From: DAIOHQ01 sp036744635
Lineage (GTDB): Bacteria; Planctomycetota; Phycisphaerae; Tepidisphaerales; Tepidisphaeraceae
Assembly: GCA_036744635.1 (NCBI GenBank)
Contig: DAIOHQ010000080.1
Location: 1 to 18,528 of the forward strand
Reading direction: 5' to 3'
Length of the DNA: 18,528 nt
In this document: one piece after another, positions 1 to 6,986 of the stretch
Layout: each line of letters opens with the position of its first letter
Position numbering within the stretch: position 1 is the first letter of the stretch
Position numbers and translations under genes: made by a program
The notes under the pieces: model-generated
What the model was told of the DNA's origin: nothing
Database searches by the model: none
The model's input: the letters and a program-made list of their open reading frames with translations, nothing else

Positions 1-233
1 GACGGACAAGAATGTCCGCCCCACCAATACAATACATCCACCGCTCCTCCGGCCATGACGGACAAGAATGTCCGCCCCACCAATACAATACATCCACCGC
101 TCCTCCGGCCACGACGGACAAGAATGTCCGCCCCACCAATACAATACATCCACCACTCCTCCGGCCACGACGGACAGGAATGTCCGCCCACCAAGAGAGG
201 AATGTCTGCCCCACCGGGAGAGCATTTCGACAC
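1..233. repeat. 56-bp tandem repeat array (palindrome family A), about four copies
   Basis: Units begin at 1, 57, 113 and 169, a strict 56-bp period; the last unit degenerates after about 195 into a partial copy with GAATGTCTGCCCCACC. Each unit carries a small palindrome, CGGACA-(AGAA or GGAA)-TGTCCG, followed by CCCCACCAATACAATACATCC. Units are nearly identical, including the part that would be a spacer. The array runs off the left edge, so its full size is unknown. A single diverged copy lies at 9954-10005. No coding function is apparent; open frames across it are fortuitous. Confidence 0.9.
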
Positions 234-274
234 AGTTTCCAGATAGTTGGCCGCCCGATGCGGCAGGTCGGAGG

Positions 275-595
275 TTACTTGTGTTTTTCTTCGCCCATGG
301 AGCGGATGACGTCGCGGACGTCGCCGATCTGGGTGATGCGCAGGCCGAAGTTCTCGCCGACTTTGACGGCCTCGCCGATGGCGATGGCTTTGTTGTTGAT
401 GAGAAGCTGGAGGGGTTCTTCGCTGGGCTTGAAAAATTCGATGATGGCGCCGACGCCCAGCCGCATCACTTCCTGCAGGGTGAGCTTGCGCTCGGCGAGC
501 TTGACGATGACCGGAACCTCCAGTTGCAGGATACGATTGACTTCCTGGGGCGGAAGCGGGGCGGGAGATTTTTGTGCGGCATGGAGGATAGGCAC
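275..595 (-). CDS. fliN: FliN/FliY-type flagellar motor switch protein, single SpoA domain
   Basis: 106 residues from a GTG start at 595, chosen because AAGGA lies 7 nt upstream. After a short Pro-rich leader (residues 9-16, SPAPLPPQ) the rest is one SpoA (surface presentation of antigens) domain, about residues 20-98, with the typical ILQLEVPVIVKLAERKL, GAIIEF and AIGEAVKVGENFGLRI segments. In the family, FliN forms the C-ring of the flagellar switch complex under the membrane and acts in torque generation and CheY-P response; related SpoA proteins act as type III secretion sorting-platform parts. Length is close to short FliN proteins. No other flagellar or secretion gene is in the window, so the cellular role is uncertain. 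It lies 423 nt downstream of fabF across a repeat-filled gap and is probably transcribed separately, though no convincing promoter was found. Confidence 0.8.
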   Translation of the reverse strand: MPILHAAQKSPAPLPPQEVNRILQLEVPVIVKLAERKLTLQEVMRLGVGAIIEFFKPSEEPLQLLINNKAIAIGEAVKVGENFGLRITQIGDVRDVIRSMGEEKHK

Positions 596-707
596 GATCG
601 CGTCCTTGCTGTGTGCGTATCGGCATTATCGGACAAATGCGGGCGGGGGCAATAGCGGCGGGCGAATTCAGGAGGATTCACCGCCAAGACGCCGAGGACG
701 CGGAGAA

Positions 708-765
708 TTGCTGAATGCGGAATGATGAATGATGAATGATGAGTTCAATTCAGCATTGAGCATTG
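708..765. repeat. Heptad repeat block with inverted half
   Basis: The segment steps in 7-nt units: TGCTGAA, TGCGGAA, then TGATGAA/TGATGAG copies. It then turns into the complementary-sense heptads TTCAGCA, TTGAGCA. The forward and inverted halves can pair into a hairpin. Its word differs from the other heptad blocks in the window, but the period and the head-then-inverted layout are the same. Confidence 0.7.
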
Positions 766-812
766 TCCGAGCGCGGAGAAGAAAGCGAATAGAAACGCTG
801 GCGAAAGAGACG

Positions 813-890
813 TGTCATTCTGAGGTATTCCGAAGAATCTGGCTGGATCACCATGCGAGGCCAGATCCTTCAGAGTACTTCAGGATGACA
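813..890. repeat. Long imperfect inverted repeat (31-bp arms, family C)
   Basis: The left arm starts TGTCATTCTGAGGTATTCCG and the right arm ends CTTCAGGATGACA. Over 31 paired positions there are only five differences, all transitions, so most become G-U pairs in one or other transcript. The loop is about 17 nt. The right arm (859-890) has a perfect 32-nt reverse-complement match at 18494-18525 at the other end of the window, showing a dispersed family. Confidence 0.85.
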
Positions 891-920
891 CATTGTTCAG
901 GATGACATATTGGTGAGATC

Positions 921-983
921 TTGTAGGGTGGGCGTACTCGCCCACGGTTGCGCCGACGGTGGGCGAGTACGCCCACCCTACAA
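921..983. repeat. Perfect 25-bp inverted repeat, palindromic arms (family B)
   Basis: Arms 921-945 and 959-983 are exact reverse complements around a 13-nt loop. Each arm itself contains a small palindrome, GGGCG-TACT-CGCCC. The element ends 35 nt from the fabF stop codon and could form a very strong hairpin in a fabF read-through transcript. It lacks the T-run of an intrinsic terminator. Confidence 0.9.
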
Positions 984-1018
984 AATCTGCGCTGGCGGTG
1001 AGGGCTGAATTTTTTCAG

Positions 1019-2260
1019 CTAGATCTTCTTGAAGAGCAGGCTGGCGTTGTGGCCGCCGAAGCCGAAGGAATTGCTCATGGCGTAGTCGATTTTCTTGTCG
1101 CGGGCCTTGTGGGGGACGTAATCCAGATCGCACTCGGGATCGGGATTGTCTAGGTTGATGGTGGGGGGGATGAGGTTGCGATGGACGGCCAGGGCGGTGG
1201 CCACCGCTTCGACGCCGCCGCTGGCGCCTAAGAGGTGTCCCATCTGGCTCTTGGTGGAGCTGACGGCGATCTTTTTTGCGTAGTCGCCGAAGGTGTTCTT
1301 GACCGCCCGCGTTTCGGCCAGGTCGCCCAGCGGGGTGCTGGTGCCGTGGGCGTTGATGTAGTCGATGACCTCGCCGTTGACGGCCGCATCCTGCAGGGCC
1401 CGGCGCATCGCCAGGGAGGCGCCTTTGCCATCGGGCTCGGGGGCGGTGATGTGGCAACCGTCGCCGCTCATGCCGTAGCCGACCAGTTCGGCATAGATGC
1501 GGGCGCCGCGGCGTTTGGCGTGCTCATATTCTTCGAGAATGACCACGCCGGCGCCTTCGGACATGACAAACCCATCGCGGTCGCGGTCCCATGGACGGCT
1601 GGCGGCGGCGGGATTGTCGTTGCGCGTGGAGAGGGCGCGGGCGGCGCAGAAGCTCGCCATGCCGAGGGTGCAGAGGGCGGCTTCAGCGCCGCCGGCGATC
1701 ATGATGTCGGCCATGTCGTGCTGGATGAAGCGGGCGCCGTCGCCGATGGCGTTGGAGCCGGTGGCACAGGCGGTGGCGACGGCGGTATTGGGGCCTTGAA
1801 TGTGATAGAGGATGGAAACGTTGCCGCTGGCGGCGTTGACCATCAGCCGCGGCACGGTGAAGGGGCTGACGCGGGTCACGCCGCGCTCGATCAAAATCTT
1901 GTTCTGCTCCTCGAGGGTCTCGATGCCGCCGATGCCGCTGCCGATGATCACTCCGCAGCGCAGGACATCTTCCTTGGTGAAATCGACGCCGGCATCCTTG
2001 ACCGCCACGATGGAGGCGGCCAGGCCGAACTGGCCGAAGCGGTCGAGGCGCTTGGCCTCGCGCACGTCGAAGCCGTAGCGGCCGATGTCGAATTTGGCGC
2101 ATTCGCCGCCAAAGTGGCACGGATAGGTGGTGGCATCCCAGCGGGTGATGTTGGAGATACCGCTTTTGCCGGCGCAGAGGGCCTCCCACATCTCGTCGGC
2201 GGATTCGCCAAGGGAAGTAATGACCCCAAGTCCGGTGATGACAACGCGGCGTCTGCTCAT
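1019..2260 (-). CDS. fabF: Beta-ketoacyl-ACP synthase II (KAS II)
   Basis: 413 residues, the usual FabF length. It condenses malonyl-ACP with acyl-ACP in fatty-acid elongation, in the cytosol. The thiolase fold is complete: the nucleophile is Cys165 in ATACATGSNAIGDG, and the two catalytic histidines are His305 (NAHGTSTPLGD) and His342 (KSQMGHLLGASG), with Lys337 nearby. The C-terminal NSFGFGGHNASLLF is the standard family ending. The ATG at 2260 is followed by the usual SRRRVVITGLGV start; there is no clear Shine-Dalgarno sequence, because a heptad repeat occupies the upstream spacer. It is the last fatty-acid gene of the cluster, 87 nt after acpP. The assignment as FabF rather than FabB rests on length and overall motif match. 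Confidence 0.97.
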   Translation of the reverse strand: MSRRRVVITGLGVITSLGESADEMWEALCAGKSGISNITRWDATTYPCHFGGECAKFDIGRYGFDVREAKRLDRFGQFGLAASIVAVKDAGVDFTKEDVLRCGVIIGSGIGGIETLEEQNKILIERGVTRVSPFTVPRLMVNAASGNVSILYHIQGPNTAVATACATGSNAIGDGARFIQHDMADIMIAGGAEAALCTLGMASFCAARALSTRNDNPAAASRPWDRDRDGFVMSEGAGVVILEEYEHAKRRGARIYAELVGYGMSGDGCHITAPEPDGKGASLAMRRALQDAAVNGEVIDYINAHGTSTPLGDLAETRAVKNTFGDYAKKIAVSSTKSQMGHLLGASGGVEAVATALAVHRNLIPPTINLDNPDPECDLDYVPHKARDKKIDYAMSNSFGFGGHNASLLFKKI

Positions 2261-2266
2261 GGAATC

Positions 2267-2343
2267 GTTGCTAGTTGCCAGTTGTCAGTGAATACCAGTT
2301 GCCTGCATTTACTGGCAACCAGCAACTAACAACTAACAATTAG
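2267..2343. repeat. Heptad repeat with inverted half between acpP and fabF
   Basis: The block reads as 7-nt steps (TAGTTGC, CAGTTGT, CAGTGAA...) and then the complementary sense (ACTGGCA, ACCAGCA, ACTAACA, ACTAACA, ATTAGCA). The two halves can fold on each other. It fills nearly the whole 87-nt spacer and ends 7 nt from the fabF start codon, leaving no room for a normal ribosome binding site. Confidence 0.8.
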
Positions 2344-2347
2344 CAGC

Positions 2348-2587
2348 TTATTTGCTGGAGTGTTCCTTGATGTAGTCAATCGCCTGGCCGACGGTCTGGA
2401 TTTTCTCGGCTTCCTCGTCAGGGATTGACAACTCGAATTCGTCCTCGAATTCCATGACCAGTTCGACCGTGTCCAGCGAGTCGGCGTTGAGGTCGTTGAT
2501 GAAATGGGTTTCGCGCGTGATCTCGCTTTTGTCGACGCCCATTTGCTCGCTCACGATTTCGATGACTTTCTGCTCGATGTCGTCCAT
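2348..2587 (-). CDS. acpP: Acyl carrier protein
   Basis: 79 residues from the ATG at 2587, preceded by AGGTGG 8-9 nt upstream; an in-frame start 36 nt further up would add 12 unsupported residues. Ser37 in NADSLDTVEL is the site of 4'-phosphopantetheine attachment. The protein is strongly acidic, with helices typical of ACP (EQKVIEIVSEQMGV, DEEAEKIQTVGQAIDYI). It carries the growing acyl chain between FabD, FabH, FabF, FabG and PlsX, all encoded in the same cluster. It lies 112 nt downstream of fabG, with a likely private promoter in the gap, as expected for a protein needed in large amounts. Confidence 0.97.
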   Translation of the reverse strand: MDDIEQKVIEIVSEQMGVDKSEITRETHFINDLNADSLDTVELVMEFEDEFELSIPDEEAEKIQTVGQAIDYIKEHSSK

Positions 2588-2646
2588 ATATGTTCCACCT
2601 ACCCTGACAAGTTGAATTCCCAAGCCACGCGGCCTGAGGTTGAAAA

Positions 2647-2674
2647 ACTATAGCCGTGGCACCCGCATTTGCAA
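2647..2674 (-). promoter_or_regulatory. Candidate internal promoter for acpP
   Basis: On the minus strand TTGCAA (2674-2669), a 16-nt spacer and TATAGT (2652-2647, 5 of 6 to consensus) precede acpP; transcription would start near 2640, about 53 nt before the ATG. The spacer and leader also contain GCCACG/CGTGGC segments able to pair. Separate acpP promoters are known in other bacteria; here this is predicted by eye only. Confidence 0.45.
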
Positions 2675-2699
2675 ACACCGGGACTGCCAACTGATGTCT

Positions 2700-3443
2700 T
2701 CACATCACCATTCCCCCGTCCACGCACAACACCTGGCCGGTAATATAGCTGGCATCGGGGCTTGCAAAAAACGCCACGGCGGCGGCGATTTCCTGGGGCA
2801 GCCCGAAGCGGCGCAGCGGGATTATTCCCTGCACTTTCTCCTTGATCTGGTCGTTGAGGGCGTCGGTCATGTCGGTGGTGATGAAGCCGGGAGCGACGAC
2901 GTTGCAGGTGACATTCTTGGGGGCGAGTTCCTTGGCCACGCTTTTGGAGAGGCCGATCAAACCGGCCTTGCTGGCGGCGTAATTGGCCTGGCCGGCGTTG
3001 CCGACCACGCCGGAAACGCTGGCGATGTTGATGATCCGCCCGCCGATGCCCTTGGTGCGCATCATCGTCCGCGCCGCGGTGCGGATGGCCACAAAAGCGC
3101 TTTTGAGGTTCGTGTCCATCACCACGTCAAAATCCTCGTTGTCCATGCGCAGGATCAGATTGTCTTTGGTGATGCCGGCATTGTTCACCAGCACGTCGAA
3201 GCGGCCGTGGGCGTCGGCGACCTTCTCGACGGCCTCGGCGAAGGCGTTGGGATCGGCGATGTCGCAGACGACCGCCTCGGCGGAGCCGCCATCGGCATTA
3301 ATTTCATCGCAGACCTGCTGCAGCTTTTCGAGATTGCGGGCCACCGCGATGACGTGCAGGCCATCCTTGGCCAGACGCCGGGCGATGGCGGCGCCGATGC
3401 CGCGGGAGGCGCCGGTCACAAAGGCGATTCTTTTCTCCGTCAT
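2700..3443 (-). CDS. fabG: 3-oxoacyl-ACP reductase
   Basis: 247 residues from the ATG at 3443, chosen over the longer frame because GGAG lies 9 nt upstream and MTEKRIAFVTGASRGIG is the normal N-terminus. It performs NADPH-dependent reduction of 3-oxoacyl-ACP in fatty-acid elongation. It is a classical short-chain dehydrogenase: glycine-rich TGASRGIG at 10-17, NNAG at 87-90, and the catalytic set Asn112, Ser142, Tyr155, Lys159 (YAASKAG). The PGFITTDMT segment and the C-terminal YITGQVLCVDGGM are also typical. It follows fabD after a 153-nt gap that holds a REPIN-like element, and precedes acpP. Confidence 0.97.
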   Translation of the reverse strand: MTEKRIAFVTGASRGIGAAIARRLAKDGLHVIAVARNLEKLQQVCDEINADGGSAEAVVCDIADPNAFAEAVEKVADAHGRFDVLVNNAGITKDNLILRMDNEDFDVVMDTNLKSAFVAIRTAARTMMRTKGIGGRIINIASVSGVVGNAGQANYAASKAGLIGLSKSVAKELAPKNVTCNVVAPGFITTDMTDALNDQIKEKVQGIIPLRRFGLPQEIAAAVAFFASPDASYITGQVLCVDGGMVM

Positions 3444-3468
3444 CGTTCCACTCCAAACTTGCCTGCCT

Positions 3469-3589
3469 CGTGGCATGGGCTACCAGCCCATGCACAAGAA
3501 GCGAAGCGCTCTTGCGACTTTTATGGTCCCGCAGCTAGCGGGGAAACCGCGCTGCGCTTCGGGCGCATGGGCTGGTAGCCCATGCCACG
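3469..3589. repeat. REPIN-like inverted doublet (family D) between fabD and fabG
   Basis: Arms 3469-3493 and 3565-3589 are perfect 25-nt reverse complements, 71 nt apart. Each arm is itself a palindrome, CATGGGCT-ACC-AGCCCATG. The total length is 121 bp. The element at 14711-14834 has the same architecture, nearly the same length and a related arm. Between the arms lies a second pairable stretch (AAGCGAAGCGC and GCGCTGCGCTTC). Confidence 0.85.
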
Positions 3590-3596
3590 GGAGACC

Positions 3597-4541
3597 CTAA
3601 TGCGAAGCTGCTCCTCTTGCACTCAAGACTTCAGCCGTTGCCAGGCTTTCGATTGGCAGGCGGCGGTTGATGCGTTTGGCCAGGCCGGCGAGGGTGCGGC
3701 CGGGGGCGAGTTCGACGAACCTCGCCTCGCCGCCGCCGATCAGGGTCTGCATCGTCTGTTCCCATCTGACGCTGTTCACGATCTGCTCGACGAGCAGGCG
3801 CTTGATGGATTGGGTATCACCATGCGGCTGGGCGGTGACGTTTGAATACACCTTGGCTCGGGGAGTCTCAAACTTCGCCTTGTCCAGTTCCAGCTTCATC
3901 CTGTCGGCGCCAACCTGCATGATCGGACTGTGGAAGGCGCCGGCGACCTTGAGCGCCGTCGCCTTGAATCCGGCGGTTTCGGCGGCGTGCAAAATACGCT
4001 CGCAGGCCGGCTTCGAGCCGCTGACGACGATCTGGCCGGGGGCGTTATAGTTGGCCGGGACCAGAACCTCGCCTTCGGCGTTTTCCCGGCACAGCTTGGC
4101 CACCGCATCGGCGTCGGCGCCCATGATCGCGACCATGCCCGAAGGCGTGGCGACGGCGGCTTCCTGCATGTAGCGGCCGCGGGCGGCTACCAGCTTCAAT
4201 CCCTCTTCGAAGGAAAAAACGCCGGCCAGGTGCAGGGCGGTGTATTCGCCGAGGCTCAGTCCCGCATAGGCCGTGACGAGTGCGGGGTCGATAAGCCCCG
4301 CATCTTGCGCCGCCCGGAAACTCGCGACGCTGGTGACGTAAATCGCGGGCTGGGAGACATCGGTCTGATTCAGCCGCTCGTCGGGGCCTGCAAAACATAG
4401 CGTCTTGAGGTCGAAACCGAGCACGTCATTGGCGCGATTGAAAATCTGCGCGGCGAAGGGCGAGGCCGCGTAATAATCTTTGCCCATGCCGACGACTTGA
4501 GCGCCCTGGCCGGGACAGAGGATGTAGGTCTTGTCACTCAT
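3597..4541 (-). CDS. fabD: Malonyl-CoA:ACP transacylase
   Basis: 314 residues. It transfers the malonyl group from CoA to ACP, supplying extender units for FabH and FabF. The N-terminal LCPGQGAQVVGMG is the family signature; nucleophile Ser96 sits in GLSLGEY, the carboxylate-binding Arg121 in RGRYMQ, and the catalytic His204 in GAFHSPIM. NSVRWEQTM and the ELAPGRTLAGLAKRI segment close the domain. The ATG at 4541 follows AAGGA and lies only 6 nt after the fabH stop, so the two are probably translationally coupled. The C-terminal tail after residue 300 (ATAEVLSARGAASH) is unremarkable. Confidence 0.97.
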   Translation of the reverse strand: MSDKTYILCPGQGAQVVGMGKDYYAASPFAAQIFNRANDVLGFDLKTLCFAGPDERLNQTDVSQPAIYVTSVASFRAAQDAGLIDPALVTAYAGLSLGEYTALHLAGVFSFEEGLKLVAARGRYMQEAAVATPSGMVAIMGADADAVAKLCRENAEGEVLVPANYNAPGQIVVSGSKPACERILHAAETAGFKATALKVAGAFHSPIMQVGADRMKLELDKAKFETPRAKVYSNVTAQPHGDTQSIKRLLVEQIVNSVRWEQTMQTLIGGGEARFVELAPGRTLAGLAKRINRRLPIESLATAEVLSARGAASH

Positions 4542-4547
4542 ACGTCC

Positions 4548-5534
4548 TTACATCCGCACCACGGCGTTTGCCCAGGTCAGGCCGGCGCCAAACGCCACGA
4601 AAATCAGGACATCCCCACGGCCGAACTTGCCGGCGCGGCACGCCTCATCCAGCGCGATCGGGATCGACGCGGACGAGGTGTTTCCATAGCGGTCGATATT
4701 GACGAACGCCTTCTCCGGCGGAATCGAAAGCTTCTCCAGCGCTGAGTCGATAATCCGCTGGTTCACCTGATGCGGAATGATCAATTTCACCTGGTCGATG
4801 GTCAGCTCGCATTTGCGCATGGCGTCTTCGATCAGCTCCTCGAAGCGCTGCACCGCGAACTTGTACACTTCGCGCCCCTTGATCTTCATGTATTGCTGCC
4901 GGCCGGCCACCATCTTGGAATCGATCGGATTGCGGCTCCCCGGCGGGCAATAGAGCATTTCCCAGCCGCGCCCGTCGGCGTGCAGGCTGGAATAAATCAG
5001 CCCGCGGGTGGTGTCGGCGGAGCGCTGCACCACAACGGCGCCGGCACCGTCGCCAAACAGAATACAACTGCTGCGATCTGTGTAATCGGTGAGGCGGCTG
5101 AGCGTCTCGGCGCCGATGGCCAGCACGTTCTTGTAGCGCCCGGATTTCACGAAGGCCGCGGCGGTATCGAGGGTGTAGAGGAACCCGCTGCAGGCGGCGG
5201 TGACGTCGAAGGCCGGCGTGGTCGCCAGTCCCAGGGAGGCCGCCACGAAGCAGGCCGTCGAGGGGAACACCATCTCCGGCGAGATCGTGCCGCAGATCAC
5301 CAGGTCGATGTCCTTGGGTTCGAGCGATGCCGCCTTCAGCGCCCGCGTGGCGGCGTGGCTGGCCAGCGTGGCGGTCGATTCGCCGGTTCCGGCGATGCGC
5401 CGCTCGCGAATGCCGGTGCGCTGCACGATCCATTCATCATTGGTATCCACCATCTTGGCCAATTCGTCATTGGTCAGACGCTTCTCCGGCAGAAAACTGC
5501 CGGTCCCGGCGATGATGGCTCCGTAATCAGGCAT
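4548..5534 (-). CDS. fabH: Beta-ketoacyl-ACP synthase III
   Basis: 328 residues from the ATG at 5534. An upstream in-frame ATG at 5564 would add ten residues (MTIEIQRGTI) encoded partly by the adjacent inverted repeat, and FabH normally begins like MPDYGAIIAGTGSFLPE. It starts fatty-acid synthesis by condensing acetyl- or branched acyl-CoA with malonyl-ACP. The catalytic triad is Cys115 (TAACSGF), His255 (IIPHQVNQR) and Asn285 (YGNTSSAS); DDEWIVQRTGI-like TNDEWIVQRTGIRERR and FGDGAGAVVV are also present. The Shine-Dalgarno is weak (GGAA). It is preceded by plsX after 70 nt and followed at 6 nt by fabD. Confidence 0.96.
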   Translation of the reverse strand: MPDYGAIIAGTGSFLPEKRLTNDELAKMVDTNDEWIVQRTGIRERRIAGTGESTATLASHAATRALKAASLEPKDIDLVICGTISPEMVFPSTACFVAASLGLATTPAFDVTAACSGFLYTLDTAAAFVKSGRYKNVLAIGAETLSRLTDYTDRSSCILFGDGAGAVVVQRSADTTRGLIYSSLHADGRGWEMLYCPPGSRNPIDSKMVAGRQQYMKIKGREVYKFAVQRFEELIEDAMRKCELTIDQVKLIIPHQVNQRIIDSALEKLSIPPEKAFVNIDRYGNTSSASIPIALDEACRAGKFGRGDVLIFVAFGAGLTWANAVVRM

Positions 5535-5562
5535 AATGGTTCCGCGTTGAATCTCAATTGTC

Positions 5563-5602
5563 ATTGGTCATTTGCCGTTGATGCGAATGACAAATGACCA
5601 AT
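5563..5602. repeat. Heptad inverted repeat between plsX and fabH
   Basis: The 12-nt arms ATTGGTCATTTG (5563-5574) and CAAATGACCAAT (5591-5602) are perfect reverse complements with a 16-nt loop. The arms step in sevens (AATGACA, AATGACC). The element touches the plsX stop region on one side and supplies the spurious upstream fabH start on the other. Confidence 0.8.
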
Positions 5603-5604
5603 CT

Positions 5605-6624
5605 TCACTCTTCCCCGGCCGGAATGCTGGCCTCGATGCGCTCGATGATCTTTTTGTTCACGCCGCTCTTGGTGAGCTGCTTGGCCACGCGGATCGCGTT
5701 CTTGATCGCCCGGGCATCCGACTTGCCGTGACAAATCAGGCAGTATCCGCCCACGCCCAGCAGCGGGGCGCCGCCGTATTCCTGCCAGTCGTGCTTGACG
5801 TAAATTTTTTTCATCACCGGCTTGAACTGATCGAGCAGCTCCGGGGCATATTCCTGCAACTCGGCCATGATCGTCTGAAACAATCCCTCGGCCATTCCTT
5901 CGGTAAATTTCAGCACGATGTTGCCGACAAATCCATCGCACACAACGACATCCACCACGCCCTTGAACAGATCGCGGCCTTCGACATTGCCGACGAAATT
6001 GATCTGCGGCTCATCGCGCATCAGCTTGCGCGCCTCCTTCACCATCGTGGTGCCCTTGGCGTCTTCCTCTCCGATGGAAAGGAGCCCGACCCGCGGATTT
6101 GCCACCCCGCAGACATCGTGGGCGTAGGCCGCGGCCATGATGGCGTATTGCTGCATGTGCTTGGGCTTGGGGGCGATGTTGGCGCCCACATCGCAGATCA
6201 CCACCGGGCCGTGAAATGTGGGCAAAACCACCGCAATTCCCGGCCGGCTCACTCCCGGCAATGTCCGCATGCGCAACTGTGCCGCCGCCACGCACGCCCC
6301 GGTGTTTCCCGCGGAGACCACCGCGTCGGCCTCTCCCTTGGCCGCCATCTTGCACATCACCGCGATCGAACTGTTTGGCTTGTTGCGGATGGCGTCCACC
6401 GGGGAGTCATCCATCTCGATGATCTCGGTGGTCGCGACCAGCTTATATTGTGATTTCTTCCCCGGCTCCAGGCCGCATTGCTCAAGGGCCGAGCGAATGA
6501 TCGCTTCGTCGCCCACCAGAAAAACCACATCATCGGCTTCGAGCAGGGGCGCAGCTTCCCAGCACCCCTGCAGCACCGCTGCCGGCGCCTTGTCCCCGCC
6601 CATGACATCAACCGCGACTCGCAC
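5605..6624 (-). CDS. plsX: Phosphate acyltransferase PlsX (acyl-ACP to acyl-phosphate)
   Basis: 339 residues from GTG at 6624. The alternative TTG one codon upstream would leave only 2 nt to the GGGAGG ribosome binding site, whereas the GTG gives 5 nt and the usual N-terminus MRVAVDVMGGDKAP. PlsX converts acyl-ACP to acyl-phosphate, the donor used by PlsY in phospholipid synthesis; it is a peripheral membrane enzyme. Signatures include DVMGGDKAP, SAGNTGACVAAAQLRM, GVSRPGIAVVLP, the CDVGAN segment and GYCLICHGKSDARAIKNAI near the C-terminus. It lies 24 nt after rpmF, a widespread pairing, and 70 nt before fabH. Confidence 0.97.
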   Translation of the reverse strand: MRVAVDVMGGDKAPAAVLQGCWEAAPLLEADDVVFLVGDEAIIRSALEQCGLEPGKKSQYKLVATTEIIEMDDSPVDAIRNKPNSSIAVMCKMAAKGEADAVVSAGNTGACVAAAQLRMRTLPGVSRPGIAVVLPTFHGPVVICDVGANIAPKPKHMQQYAIMAAAYAHDVCGVANPRVGLLSIGEEDAKGTTMVKEARKLMRDEPQINFVGNVEGRDLFKGVVDVVVCDGFVGNIVLKFTEGMAEGLFQTIMAELQEYAPELLDQFKPVMKKIYVKHDWQEYGGAPLLGVGGYCLICHGKSDARAIKNAIRVAKQLTKSGVNKKIIERIEASIPAGEE

Positions 6625-6648
6625 CAATTCCTCCCTATGAGGGGGCCA

Positions 6649-6834
6649 TCACGCCGTCTTGGCGTCCATCTGCAACGCCAGCGTGGGATTCACGTAGCCG
6701 CAGTTATCGCAGGCGCAATGCGGCAGCTTGGCGTTGCCGCACTGCTGGCAGCGGACGTAATGAATAGGACGCAAAGCCAGATGCGCCCGGCGTTTGCGCT
6801 TGCGGGCCTTGGAATGTTTCTGTACCGGAAGCAT
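6649..6834 (-). CDS. rpmF: Large ribosomal subunit protein bL32, zinc-binding form
   Basis: 61 residues from ATG at 6834, with AGGAGAG ideally placed upstream; the earlier in-frame start would add nine untypical residues. The N-terminus MLPVQKHSKARKRKRRAH is the basic rRNA-binding part of bL32. The C-terminal half has a C-x2-C-x9-C-x2-C zinc ribbon (CQQC ... CDNC), so this is the zinc-containing paralog type. It is the first gene of the rpmF-plsX-fab cluster, as in many bacteria, linking ribosome and membrane-lipid synthesis. The last residues (LALQMDAKTA) are less conserved. Confidence 0.95.
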   Translation of the reverse strand: MLPVQKHSKARKRKRRAHLALRPIHYVRCQQCGNAKLPHCACDNCGYVNPTLALQMDAKTA

Positions 6835-6918
6835 GTCGTCTCTCCTGCGCGGGCAATGCACCGCGCCGCACGCGCCCCGTAAGGCACGGTCAGAACATCA
6901 GCAACAACTAAAAAGCAA

Positions 6919-6938
6919 CGGCGGGGAAAAACCCGCCG
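6919..6938 (-). terminator. GC hairpin with T-rich tail in the rpmF leader (attenuator or upstream terminator)
   Basis: On the minus strand CGGCGGG, a short T-rich loop and CCCGCCG form a 7-bp GC stem, followed by TTGCTTTTTAG. It lies between the candidate promoter at 6955-6983 and rpmF. It may end transcripts from upstream genes or act in the rpmF leader. An alternative small stem, CGCTC-TCGTTG-GAGCG, overlaps its upstream side. The loop and the two interrupting bases before the T-run make it a moderate rather than strong terminator. Confidence 0.45.
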
Positions 6939-6954
6939 CTCCAACGAGAGCGGT

Positions 6955-6983
6955 AGGTTAGGGAGAACCACCTGTTCTGTCAA
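6955..6983 (-). promoter_or_regulatory. Candidate promoter of the rpmF-plsX-fab cluster
   Basis: Minus strand: perfect TTGACA (6983-6978), 17-nt spacer, TAACCT (6960-6955, weak). The expected start near 6948 gives a leader of about 115 nt containing the hairpin at 6919-6938. A 14-bp tandem repeat abuts the -35 box. Confidence 0.45.
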
Positions 6984-6986
6984 GCC

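Larger units (their letters stand above)
596..1018. other. Intergenic region fabF-fliN, filled with several repeat families
   Basis: No credible gene. From left to right it holds a short direct-repeat motif TTCACCGCCAAGACGCCGAG at 677-707, a heptad block at 708-765, a long imperfect hairpin at 813-890, a GGATGACA echo at 901-907 and a perfect 25-bp inverted repeat at 921-983. Only about 35 nt separate the last repeat from the fabF stop. No T-run follows the hairpin on the minus strand, so it is not a standard intrinsic terminator. Confidence 0.8.

Noticed and set aside
1..233. CRISPR array
   Set aside because: The 56-bp units are identical throughout, with no unique spacers, and no cas gene is near.
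466..687. Small minus-strand frame overlapping fliN (73 codons)
   Set aside because: Different frame from the SpoA domain, Ser/Arg-rich, no motif; a shadow of fliN and its leader.
921..983. Intrinsic terminator after fabF
   Set aside because: Very stable stem, but no T-run on either strand directly after it.
1235..2329. 364-codon plus-strand frame
   Set aside because: Antisense to fabF, whose catalytic residues and length are fully conserved.
5535..5564. Ten-residue N-terminal extension of FabH
   Set aside because: It would begin inside the heptad inverted repeat, and the family N-terminus starts at the ATG at 5534.
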